DNA of 64,000 nt from Anaerolineae bacterium (GTDB taxonomy: Bacteria; Chloroflexota; Anaerolineae; Aggregatilineales; Phototrophicaceae): contig JAJEBE010000034.1 of assembly GCA_022822545.1 (NCBI GenBank), forward strand, positions 1 to 64,000, written 5' to 3'. The stretch's first letter is position 1. The number at the start of each line of letters is the position of its first letter. A program made the position numbers and the translations under genes. This document shows positions 33,274 through 40,848 of this stretch, piece after piece. The notes under the pieces were generated by a model, which had not been told where the DNA came from, searched no databases, and saw only the letters and a list, made by a program, of their open reading frames with translations.

Positions 33274-34416
33274 ATGACAGCGCATTACGATGTCATCGTG
33301 GTCGGCCTGGGCGGGATGGGCAGCGCGGCGTTGTATCATCTGGCGAAGCGCGGACTGAATGTGCTGGGCGTCGAGCGCTTCGAGGCGCCGCACGAGATGG
33401 GTTCGTCGCATGGGTTGACGCGGATCATCCGGCTGGCTTATTACGAGGATGCTTCTTATGTGCCGCTGCTGCGGCGGTCGTATGAGCTTTGGCATGATTT
33501 GGAGCGGATATTTGGCGAGCAGCTTTTCTTCCAGACGGGCAGCATCGACATGGGGCCGGAAGCGGGCGAGGTTTTCAGCGGCAGTTTGAGCAGTTGCCTG
33601 GAAAATGAGCTTGAGCACGAGGTCCTGGACAGCAAGGGGCTGAGGGCGCGCTTCCCCGGTTATCGGATGCCGCCGGAGACGATGGCGGTTTTTCAGCCGC
33701 AGGGCGGTTTGCTGACGCCGGAGCGCTGCGTCCTGGCGCATGTGAGGTTGGCGGAGGCGCAGGGGGCGGAGGTTCACACCGGCGAGCGCGTGCTGGGCTG
33801 GGAGGTTCTGCCCGATGATCGGGTAGGATTGCGCAGCGAGGCGGGGGAGTATAGAGCGGAGAAGCTGGTGATCTGTGGCGGCGCCTGGGCGGGCAAGCTG
33901 GCGCCGGCGCTGGCGGGGCTGGCGGTTCCGGAGCGGCAGGCGCTGATCTGGCTGGAGACGAAGCAACCAGAATTGTTCGCGCCGGAGCGCTTTCCGGTGT
34001 GGAATGGGCAGGTGGAAGAGGGGCGCTATTATGGCTTTCCCGAGTTCAACCCCAGTGGCAGGACGCCGGGCATGAAGTTCGGGCGTTATCATCATCGGGA
34101 GGAGGCCTGCGATCCGGATACGGTGGACCGGGCGGTCTACGATGAAGATGAAGCTTTGCTGCGCCAGTTCGGCGAGCGCTATTTTCCCGCCGGCGCGGGC
34201 AAGACGCTGAACATGGTCGTCTGCATGTTCAGCAATACGGCCGATGAGCATTTTGTGCTGGACAATTTGCCGGAGGCGCCGCAGGTGTCGGTGGCGGCGG
34301 GTTTCAGCGGGCACGGTTTCAAGATGGCGAGCGTGGTGGGCGAGATCATGGCGGATTTGGCGCAGTGGGGCGAGACCCGGCATGATATCGAACTGCATCG
34401 GCTGGCGCGGTTGTAG
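33274..34416 (+). CDS. Monomeric sarcosine oxidase/N-methyl-L-tryptophan oxidase (SolA-like)
   Basis: 380 residues. VIVVGLGGMGSAALYHLAKRG is the FAD-binding GXGXXG fold, followed by GSSHGLTRIIRLAYYED, the family's conserved second block. Cys317 in VVCMFSNTADEHFVLD corresponds to the cysteine carrying covalent FAD in monomeric sarcosine oxidase. The enzyme should demethylate an N-methyl amino acid, giving formaldehyde and H2O2. It is followed after 51 bases by an amino acid racemase and then by SnoaL-like genes, suggesting degradation of a modified amino acid or amine. Confidence 0.9.
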   Translation: MTAHYDVIVVGLGGMGSAALYHLAKRGLNVLGVERFEAPHEMGSSHGLTRIIRLAYYEDASYVPLLRRSYELWHDLERIFGEQLFFQTGSIDMGPEAGEVFSGSLSSCLENELEHEVLDSKGLRARFPGYRMPPETMAVFQPQGGLLTPERCVLAHVRLAEAQGAEVHTGERVLGWEVLPDDRVGLRSEAGEYRAEKLVICGGAWAGKLAPALAGLAVPERQALIWLETKQPELFAPERFPVWNGQVEEGRYYGFPEFNPSGRTPGMKFGRYHHREEACDPDTVDRAVYDEDEALLRQFGERYFPAGAGKTLNMVVCMFSNTADEHFVLDNLPEAPQVSVAAGFSGHGFKMASVVGEIMADLAQWGETRHDIELHRLARL

Positions 34417-34432
34417 GAGCCGCCCGCGGGGA

Positions 34433-34460
34433 TTTTCACCACAGAGGACACAGAGGGCGC
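34433..34460 (+). repeat. Dispersed ACCACAGAGGACACAGAGGGC repeat
   Basis: TTTTCACCACAGAGGACACAG then AGGGCGC. Its GAGGG (34453-34457) lies about 10 bases before the racemase ATG and may serve as its ribosome site. Confidence 0.75.
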
Positions 34461-34467
34461 AAGTTAT

Positions 34468-35163
34468 ATGAAGACGATCGGTTTGATAGGCGGTTTGAGT
34501 TGGGAATCGAGCAGCGAGTATTACCGAATCATCAATCAGGAGACGCAGAAGCGGCTGGGCGGCACGCATTCGGCTGACTGCCTGATGCTGTCGTTTGATT
34601 TCGCCGAGATCGAGGCTTTGCAGGCGGTGGGCGACTGGGGAGAGGCGACGGCGCGCATGGCGGGGGCGGCGGTCAGGTTGGCGCGGGGCGGGGCGGATTG
34701 CATCGTCATCTGCAGCAATACCATGCATCGGATGGCGGCGGAGATCGAAGCGGCGGTGGATTTGCCCTTGATCCACATCGCGGAGGCGACGGCCGAGCCG
34801 ATCGTGGCGGCCGGTTATGGGCGGGTCGGCCTGCTGGGAACGCGCTTCACGATGGAGCAGGATTTTTACAAGGGACGGATGATCGAGCGTTACGGCTTGG
34901 ATGTGATCACGCCGGATGGGGAGGGGCGGGAAATCGTTCATCGCGTCATTTATGAAGAATTGGTCCGCGGGGCGGTCAACGTGGAGTCGCGGTGGCAGTA
35001 TCAGGCGGTGATCGCTGACTTGGCGGCGGCGGGGGCGGAAGCGGTGATTTTAGGCTGCACCGAGATTGGTCTGCTCATCAAGCCGGAGGACAGCACCTTG
35101 CCGAGTTTCGATAGTACCGAGCTGCATGCGCTGGCGGCGGTTGAGTGGGCGCTGGCGGGTTGA
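34468..35163 (+). CDS. Aspartate/glutamate racemase family protein
   Basis: 231 residues. The two catalytic cysteines of cofactor-independent racemases are Cys82 (IVICSNTMHRM) and Cys197 (ILGCTEIGLL), and MKTIGLIGGLSWESSSEYY is the family's N-terminal signature, typical of aspartate racemase and its YgeA-like relatives with broad specificity. It may interconvert D- and L-amino acids from cell wall or from the adjacent oxidase's substrate pool. The only candidate ribosome site lies in the dispersed repeat. Confidence 0.9.
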   Translation: MKTIGLIGGLSWESSSEYYRIINQETQKRLGGTHSADCLMLSFDFAEIEALQAVGDWGEATARMAGAAVRLARGGADCIVICSNTMHRMAAEIEAAVDLPLIHIAEATAEPIVAAGYGRVGLLGTRFTMEQDFYKGRMIERYGLDVITPDGEGREIVHRVIYEELVRGAVNVESRWQYQAVIADLAAAGAEAVILGCTEIGLLIKPEDSTLPSFDSTELHALAAVEWALAG

Positions 35164-35195
35164 GGCTGCGGCAGGCGGTCAGGCAGGTTTTCTAT

Positions 35196-35216
35196 TAACC
35201 ACAGAGGACACAGAGA
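35196..35216 (+). repeat. Dispersed ACCACAGAGGACACAGAG repeat
   Basis: TTAACCACAGAGGACACAGAG after the racemase gene, exact core. Confidence 0.75.
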
Positions 35217-35388
35217 TTTGAGTCCCGATCGCGCCGACACATTGTTTCTTCAGCATTCAATACTGGTAAAATACGAGCGCCTTTGAAATTAGGCACGGGA
35301 CGTGCTAGGCTATGCGCGCGTGCGAAATCGTTTTCGCGGGCGCATCAACTGGAAAACGGATTGCGCTTTTAGAGATGTGGATGTGGTT

Positions 35389-36501
35389 ATGGCAAAAACA
35401 AACGACGAAAGCAAAGACATTCAGGTCGCGGCAGCGGACGAGAAGTCGCGCATTACGCTGCCGAAGAAGATCGATATTCAGTTCATGGAAGACGCGGGGG
35501 GCGCGCGGGCGCAATCGATGGCGGGCTTCAACCCGCGCTACAAGGACTTTGTCGATTGGATCATCGGCATCACGCACGAGATCTGGGAAGAGAAGGGCAT
35601 CGGCAAGCTCTACGACTATTACGCGAATACGATAAAGATTCACACGAGTGACCGTATGATTTACGGGCGCGAAGCGGTTTTCGCCATGACGATTGAAGCG
35701 CTGGCGGGTTACCCGGATCGACGTCTGTATGGCGATGAGGTGATCTGGGGCGGGAATGATATCGAGGGTTTGTATTCATCGCATCGGGTGACGCATGTGG
35801 GCACGAATCGCGGCTGGTCAGTTTATGGGCCGCCGACGGGCAAGCGCGTGCGTTACAGCGGCGTGGCCGATTGTTTTTGCAAGCGGAATATGGTGGTGGA
35901 AGAGTGGATCATCCGCGATGAGTTGACGCTGGTGATGCAATTGGGTTTGGATCCGGTCGAGACGGCGAAGCAGCAGGCGGCGAAGGCGCGGGACCAGGGT
36001 TTGGAGTTGCAGATCGCCGGCGATATCGAGCGGGGCATCGGACAATATCCGCCGCCGAAGTGGGAAGGGCTGCAATCAGAGCGCTTTGATCCTGAGGCTT
36101 TCATCGGGCAGATGTTCCACGAGATCTGGAATTGGCGTCTGCTGAATAAAACGCGGGAGTTCTACGCCGAGAATTTCGTTTTCGATGGACCGTCTCGGCG
36201 AGCGTTCAAGGGGGTCAATGAGTTTCAGACTTTCGTGCTGTCGTTGTTATCGCCCTTCCCCGATCTGGCGCTTTATCCCGATCATTTCTGTCATGTCGGC
36301 GATGATGTCGACGGCTATCGCGTGGCGACGCGCTGGACGATGCGGGGCAGCCACACCGGCTACGGCATTTATGGCGAGCCGACCGGCAAGCCGATACGGA
36401 TCCTTGGCGTCAGCCACCACGTGATCAAGGATGGGTTGATCCAGGACGAGTTTACCCGCTTTGACGAATTCGCCTTGCTCAAGCAGATATACGCTCCGTG
36501 A
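35389..36501 (+). CDS. Two-domain SnoaL/NTF2-like protein, paralog 1
   Basis: 370 residues from the ATG at 35389. Two SnoaL-like (NTF2-fold) domains follow one another: residues 45-185 (WIIGITHEIWEEKGIGKLYDYYAN...GREAVFAMTIEALAGYPDR) and 235-365 (IGQMFHEIWNWRLLNKTREFYAEN...GYGIYGEPTGKPIRILGVSHH). Single-domain relatives are ester or polyketide cyclases and dehydratases using a His/Asp pair. This is the most divergent of four such genes in a row. No signal peptide, so cytoplasmic. The substrate is unknown. Confidence 0.8.
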   Translation: MAKTNDESKDIQVAAADEKSRITLPKKIDIQFMEDAGGARAQSMAGFNPRYKDFVDWIIGITHEIWEEKGIGKLYDYYANTIKIHTSDRMIYGREAVFAMTIEALAGYPDRRLYGDEVIWGGNDIEGLYSSHRVTHVGTNRGWSVYGPPTGKRVRYSGVADCFCKRNMVVEEWIIRDELTLVMQLGLDPVETAKQQAAKARDQGLELQIAGDIERGIGQYPPPKWEGLQSERFDPEAFIGQMFHEIWNWRLLNKTREFYAENFVFDGPSRRAFKGVNEFQTFVLSLLSPFPDLALYPDHFCHVGDDVDGYRVATRWTMRGSHTGYGIYGEPTGKPIRILGVSHHVIKDGLIQDEFTRFDEFALLKQIYAP

Positions 36502-36570
36502 AGTCCGGTTTGCGGGCATTGGGAATGGTGAATATGTTGAATATGAGCCTTTGTCGAGGATCACAGCAAG

Positions 36571-36603
36571 TTTTTCACCACAGAGAACACAGAGGGCACA
36601 GAG
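36571..36603 (+). repeat. Dispersed ACCACAGAGGACACAGAGGGC repeat (long copy)
   Basis: TTTTTCACCACAGAGAACAC then AGAGGGCACAGAG, the longest clean copy in the window. Confidence 0.75.
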
Positions 36604-36694
36604 ATTTTTTGGCCAAGTACGTCGAAGTTGCCACACCCGTAGAATGCGCCACTCCCCAGCATTTTGCGCCGGACTCATCAAAGGAACAACTGAA

Positions 36695-37675
36695 TTGAAG
36701 CAGCGGCAGAATAAAGCCATGATCCGCGACTTGTGGTCCGGACAGCGGAGCCTCGCCCCTGAGAAGTTGCGCGACGCCTTTGCCGACAATGTTGAGTATT
36801 TTGGTTTCTACCCGCTGAAGCGCTTGGCTGGGGCCGGCTGCCTGGTTGAGTTATTGTGGCAGCCGTTGCTGCGGGCATTTCCCGACCTGCGCCGGCGTCC
36901 TTATGTTCTGCTGGCGAATAGCTTCGAAGGGCGCGATTGGGTGGCGAGCGCGGGCGATTTCATCGGCAGCTTTGTCGAGGATTGGCTCGGCATCCCGGCA
37001 AATGGCGCGACGGTCAAGTTTCGCTACGGCGAGTTCTGCTGCATTCGTGATGGGAAGATCAGCGAGGTTCGCTTTCTGCTTGACTTGCCGGATCTGATCG
37101 GGCAGGCGGACCGAGCGATACTGCCACCGAGTTATGGGCGAGAACTATGGATACCGGGACCGCTGGCGGGCGATGGCGTTTCGCTGGAGGCGGCTGACGC
37201 GGCCGAGTCCGAAGCGACGCTGGCCTTGGTCGAAGCGATGATATTCGGCGGGTTGAACCGATATGACCAGAAGCATCAAGGCAGCCAAGGTTTGGAGCGC
37301 TTTTGGCGCGCGGACATGGTGTGGCACGGGCCGGTGGGCATCGGCTCGGCTTATGGCATGGACGAGTTCTTGCGCAAGGCGCAGGGTCCCATCGTGCGGG
37401 CTTTCCCGGATCGCAAGGGGGTGGGGCATCAAGCGCGCATCGCCGAGGGGGTTTACGCCGCCTCGACCGGCTGGCCCAGTCTGGTGGGGACACATCGGGC
37501 CGAGTTCCTGGGCTGGCAGCCGACCGGGCGGCAGGTGGGCTGGAATATCATGGATTTCTGGCGGCGCGAGGGCGATTTGCTGCGCGAGAATTGGGTGCTG
37601 ATTGACCTGATCGACGCAGCGCTGCAATCGGGGGTCGAGTTGTATCCGGCGTTGGCGGGGTATCGACAGGGCTAA
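36695..37675 (+). CDS. Two-domain SnoaL/NTF2-like protein, paralog 2
   Basis: 326 residues from a TTG at 36695, chosen because AAAGGA lies upstream and longer versions translate the dispersed repeat. Domain 1 covers residues 8-140 (IRDLWSGQRS...LLWQPLLRAFPDLRRRPY) and domain 2 about 185-310 (RADMVWHGPVGIGSAYGMDEF...RAFPDRKG). The GPVGIGS and ENWVLIDLID blocks are shared with paralogs 3 and 4. An inner ATG (36719) is an alternative start. Cytoplasmic; function unknown, cyclase/dehydratase-like fold. Confidence 0.78.
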   Translation: MKQRQNKAMIRDLWSGQRSLAPEKLRDAFADNVEYFGFYPLKRLAGAGCLVELLWQPLLRAFPDLRRRPYVLLANSFEGRDWVASAGDFIGSFVEDWLGIPANGATVKFRYGEFCCIRDGKISEVRFLLDLPDLIGQADRAILPPSYGRELWIPGPLAGDGVSLEAADAAESEATLALVEAMIFGGLNRYDQKHQGSQGLERFWRADMVWHGPVGIGSAYGMDEFLRKAQGPIVRAFPDRKGVGHQARIAEGVYAASTGWPSLVGTHRAEFLGWQPTGRQVGWNIMDFWRREGDLLRENWVLIDLIDAALQSGVELYPALAGYRQG

Positions 37676-37703
37676 TAACCACAGAGGGCACTGAGGGCAC
37701 AGA
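37676..37703 (+). repeat. Dispersed ACCACAGAGG repeat (variant)
   Basis: TAACCACAGAGGGCACTGAG then GGCACAGA, between paralogs 2 and 3. Confidence 0.7.
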
Positions 37704-37794
37704 CATTAAAATGCAGCACCAGTAAAGGTTTCCATTCGAGAGCGAATATTCGTTTAGAAAGCTGTCGCTTCAATTCATTTGGGAAATGAGATAT

Positions 37795-38907
37795 ATGACG
37801 GAAAAAGAAGACAAGTATTTCACGAGCGCCTTTCAGTTCAGCCCGGTCGATCAGGATGAGAACATCGCGAACAAGCGCCGGGTCATGGCGATCATGGCGG
37901 CTTTGGCGGAGGAGCGGCTCGAGCGCTTGCCCGAGATCGCGCGGGAGGGCTTGGCGGCGGAGGTGGCGCTGAACGTGACGCATCCGATCAACGAGCTGCG
38001 CGGGATTGAGGCGGGGCTGGAACAGCTTTGGCGGCCGCTGCGGAGGGCGCTGCCGGATATGGAGCGGCGCGAGCATTTCGTGGCGGGCGGGCGCTACCGG
38101 GAGGGAAACTGGATCGCCTGCATGGGGCATTATCTAGGCAGTTTTGAGGGCGATCTATTGGGCATCCCGGCGACGCGGGGCGCGGTCTGCCTGCGTTATT
38201 GCGAGGGGCATGAACTGCGGGGTGGCGTCATCTTCAGGAGTTATATCTTCCTCGACTTTTTGGATCTGATGCGGCAGGCGGGTTATTTCCCGCTGGCGCC
38301 GAGCTTGGGGACCGAGATGCGCTGGCTGCCGCCGAGGACGCTGGATGGCGTGATCCTGAGTCCACAAGACGAAGCGCGCTCGCAACGGACAATCGAGACG
38401 GTGCTCAAGATGCATGCGGCGCTGGGCCAATACAGCGGGGAACCGCCGACGCGTGATGTACTGGATGAGATGGAACAGGCGAAGCACTGGCATCGGAATT
38501 TCATGTGGTACGGTCCGGCGGGCATCGGCAGCACGCGCGGTTTGAAAGGTTTTGAAGATTATCATCAGATTCCGTTTTTGGTGGCTTTTCCCGATCGGGC
38601 GGGGTCGGCGCAAGGGCATTTCATCCGCATCGGCGATGGCTCTTTTGCGGTCACGGGCGGCTGGGGTTATTTGCGGGCGACGCATACGGGCGGCGAGCTT
38701 TTTGGCGTCCCGCCGACGGGCAAGCGCATCAAGATGCGGGTGATGGATTTTTATCGCTGCGATGACGAGACGATCGTGGAGAATTGGGTGCCGATTGATG
38801 TGCCGCATATTCTCCTGCAAATGGGCGTCGATGTCTTCGGGCGGATGCGGCATCAATTCCGGCAGCGGGAGGCGCTGAGCGCGAGCGAGTGGTTGGTGGG
38901 GGATTAA
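37795..38907 (+). CDS. Two-domain SnoaL/NTF2-like protein, paralog 3
   Basis: 370 residues (an ATG three codons earlier at 37786 is possible). Domain 1 runs about residues 35-170 (LEQLWRPLRRALPDMERREHFVAGG), domain 2 about 195-345 (HWHRNFMWYGPAGIGSTRG...YHQIPFLVAFPDR). The second domain ends ENWVPIDVPHILLQMGVDVFGRM, nearly the same as in paralog 4. The shared FMWYGPAGIGS and DFYRC/DFWRC motifs probably build the ligand pocket. No signal peptide. Substrate unknown. Confidence 0.8.
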   Translation: MTEKEDKYFTSAFQFSPVDQDENIANKRRVMAIMAALAEERLERLPEIAREGLAAEVALNVTHPINELRGIEAGLEQLWRPLRRALPDMERREHFVAGGRYREGNWIACMGHYLGSFEGDLLGIPATRGAVCLRYCEGHELRGGVIFRSYIFLDFLDLMRQAGYFPLAPSLGTEMRWLPPRTLDGVILSPQDEARSQRTIETVLKMHAALGQYSGEPPTRDVLDEMEQAKHWHRNFMWYGPAGIGSTRGLKGFEDYHQIPFLVAFPDRAGSAQGHFIRIGDGSFAVTGGWGYLRATHTGGELFGVPPTGKRIKMRVMDFYRCDDETIVENWVPIDVPHILLQMGVDVFGRMRHQFRQREALSASEWLVGD

Positions 38908-38952
38908 GCACAGAGAGCGCGGTTGTCACACTTTTACCACCGAGGACACAGA
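38906..38952 (+). repeat. Two dispersed ACCACAGAGG repeats in tandem (variants)
   Basis: TAAGCACAGAGAGCGC (38906-38921) and TTTTACCACCGAGGACACAG (38932-38951), directly abutting the MITE-like copy B. Confidence 0.6.
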
Positions 38953-39107
38953 AGTATGTCCAAGAATGTAATGCAAATTTCGCTAATCCAACGATCTGTA
39001 GGGGCGACATACCATGTCGCCCGAAACCACAAGTCGCAGCGGCGACGGGCGACCAGATTGGTCGCCCCTACAAGTCTCGCTTTTTGCATGACTTACTTGG
39101 AGCTACT
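38953..39107. mobile_element. MITE-like element, copy B
   Basis: 155 bases. The left edge AGTATGTCCAAGAATGTAATG pairs with the right edge GCATGACTTACTTGGAGCTAC as terminal inverted repeats of about 22 bases. Inside are two GGGGCGAC palindromes facing each other (38998-39024 and 39045-39072). The interior is almost identical to copy D at 47748. No open frame. Confidence 0.65.
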
Positions 39108-39143
39108 GAGCAAGATTGAGGGACTAGAGAGACGGGGCAGAGA

Positions 39144-40166
39144 ATGGCGGAGTCGATTCACAACCGGAACAAAGAGCGGATCAAGCATTTGCGGGCGGCG
39201 CTTTATGACTGCGATGCGGGGGCGCTGCGCGGGCAGCTGGAGGATATCTTTGCGCCGGATTGTCTGGTGCAGTTGGCGAATCCGCTGGAGACGCTGCCGG
39301 GCGTCGCCGGCTTGCATGAGCTGGCTTATGAGCCGCTGCTGAATGCCGTGCCGGATTTGGAGCGGCGCGACTTCATCGTCATGGCGGGCGAGTCAAACGG
39401 GGGAGACTGGGTCGGCTGCTGCGGGCATTATATGGGAGTGTTTGAGCAAGCCTGGCTGGATATCCCGCCGACGCGGCATTTGCTGGCGATGCGCTATCAT
39501 GAGTTCTTTCGTTTTGAAGACGGGCAGATTGTGGAGATGCAGGCGCTCTGGGACATCCCGCAGGTGATGATGCAGGCGGGCGCCTGGCCGATGCCGCCGA
39601 GCCTGGCGGTGGAATGGCTGGCGCCGGGGCCGGCCACCAACGATGGCCTCGTCACAGGCGCTTACGATGCGGCGCAGTCGGGCGCGAGCCTGGAGTTGGT
39701 CAGGGACATGCTGGTCGGGTTGAAGCGCAACATGATCAGCGTGGCAGCGATGGAATTGGACAAGTACTGGCATCCGAATTTCATGTGGTATGGGCCGGCG
39801 GGCATCGGCTCGATGCGGCGGATATCAGGTTTTCGCAATTGGCATCAGATACCATTTTTGAGGGCGATGCCGGATCGTGACGCCTTTGTTGACAAGGGGA
39901 TCTTCTTCGGCGATGGGAAATATGTGGCCTTCACCGGCTGGCCCGGGATGAATATGACAATCAGCGGCGATGGCTGGCTGGGGATCGCAGCGTCGGACCA
40001 GAAGATCACGATGCGCAGCCTGGATTTCTGGCGCTGCGAGAATGGCTTGATACGGGAGAATTGGGTGCTGGTGGATTTGCTGCATGTTTACGAGCAGATC
40101 GGCGTGGATGTATTTGAGCGGATGCGGGAACTGACGGTAGCGCGGCACGGGCGGATGCAGGTCTAA
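39144..40166 (+). CDS. Two-domain SnoaL/NTF2-like protein, paralog 4
   Basis: 340 residues. Domain 1 is residues 12-150 (RIKHLRAALYDCDAGALRGQLEDIFAPD...GLHELAYEPLLNAVPDLERRDF), domain 2 residues 190-325 (KYWHPNFMWYGPAGIGSMRR...NWHQIPFLRAMPDR). The end, ENWVLVDLLHVYEQIGVDVFERM, aligns with paralog 3. It is separated from paralog 3 by the MITE copy B, so the element arrived between duplicates. No signal peptide; function unknown, likely chemistry on a small ring or chain compound. Confidence 0.8.
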   Translation: MAESIHNRNKERIKHLRAALYDCDAGALRGQLEDIFAPDCLVQLANPLETLPGVAGLHELAYEPLLNAVPDLERRDFIVMAGESNGGDWVGCCGHYMGVFEQAWLDIPPTRHLLAMRYHEFFRFEDGQIVEMQALWDIPQVMMQAGAWPMPPSLAVEWLAPGPATNDGLVTGAYDAAQSGASLELVRDMLVGLKRNMISVAAMELDKYWHPNFMWYGPAGIGSMRRISGFRNWHQIPFLRAMPDRDAFVDKGIFFGDGKYVAFTGWPGMNMTISGDGWLGIAASDQKITMRSLDFWRCENGLIRENWVLVDLLHVYEQIGVDVFERMRELTVARHGRMQV

Positions 40167-40171
40167 AAGCT

Positions 40172-40219
40172 ATAAGCACAGAGAGCGCAAAGGCGGGCGA
40201 CGCAAGTATCGCCCCTACA
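40172..40219. repeat. ACCACAGAGG-type repeat followed by a palindromic repeat
   Basis: ATAAGCACAGAGAGCGCAAAG (40171-40191) runs straight into GGCGGGCGACGCAAGTATCG then CCCCTACA (40192-40219), showing that both repeat types share insertion neighbourhoods. Confidence 0.65.
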
Positions 40220-40264
40220 TTTTCCGGGGTGATGTGATTTTTGGCAGGGCAGAAACAACCGATG

Positions 40265-40813
40265 TTAGGGCGGTTGGGCGGCGGTCGGGATATCGGCGAT
40301 GAGGGGGTTGCTGCGGTCGCGGTTGGATAGAGCGGGCTCGGCGATGCCCCAGTCGATATTGGCTTGGGGATCATCCCAGGCGATGCCGTATTCGTCGGCG
40401 CCGCCATCGTAATAATTGTTGACGATGTAGATCAAAGTGCAGTCGCTGAGAGCGGCGAAGCCATGGGCCACACCTTCGGGGATGAAGAGGCCGAGGAGAT
40501 TATCGCCGCCCATATCGATGCTGGCGGAGGCCAGGTAGGTGGGCGAGGAGCGGCGCAGATCGACCAGGCCGACGCGGAAGACGCCCTTGACCGGGAACCA
40601 GTAATCCACTTGCTTGAAGTGATAATGCAAGCCGCGCAGGACGCCGGCGCTGCTATCGCTGCGGTTGCTTTGGAGGCGGTCCCAGTTGGCTTGCGGGAAC
40701 CATTCGGCGCGGAAGGTTTCCATGAAACGGCCGCGCTCGTCGCCAAAGGCGTCGAAGGGCACGGTCATGACGCCGTGGATGGGGTCGAATGGCTGGGCGG
40801 GGGAGATTGTCAT
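40265..40813 (-). CDS. dTDP-4-dehydrorhamnose 3,5-epimerase family protein (RfbC-like)
   Basis: 182 residues, normal for RfbC. DERGRFMETF, GVLRGLHYHFKQ (His of the catalytic pair) and LFIPEGVAHGFAALSD are the family's conserved blocks. The enzyme epimerises the 4-keto sugar nucleotide on the way to dTDP-L-rhamnose; RfbA, B and D are absent from the window, so a related keto-sugar role is possible. It lies 35 bases downstream of the S9 peptidase on the same strand, with a half palindrome between. Confidence 0.87.
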   Translation of the reverse strand: MTISPAQPFDPIHGVMTVPFDAFGDERGRFMETFRAEWFPQANWDRLQSNRSDSSAGVLRGLHYHFKQVDYWFPVKGVFRVGLVDLRRSSPTYLASASIDMGGDNLLGLFIPEGVAHGFAALSDCTLIYIVNNYYDGGADEYGIAWDDPQANIDWGIAEPALSNRDRSNPLIADIPTAAQPP

Positions 40814-40848
40814 TCTTGGGCTCCGGCGGACGTTTCAGCAAAACGCCC

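Noticed and set aside
33208..34941. Long minus-strand open frame of 577 codons opposite the sarcosine oxidase and racemase genes
   Set aside because: Shadow of GC3-rich coding sequence; no ribosome site and composition (Arg, Gln, His, Leu) typical of antisense frames.
34179..36789. Peptides such as CALCVLCGE appearing in several frames
   Set aside because: They are translations of the dispersed ACCACAGAGG repeat in different frames, not a Cys-rich protein family.
38729..39010. Minus-strand frame beginning SPLQIVGLAKFAL, also seen at the N-terminus of a longer version of the sulfatase at 47805
   Set aside because: It is the translation of the MITE termini and palindrome, identical in both places, so it is not a conserved protein start.
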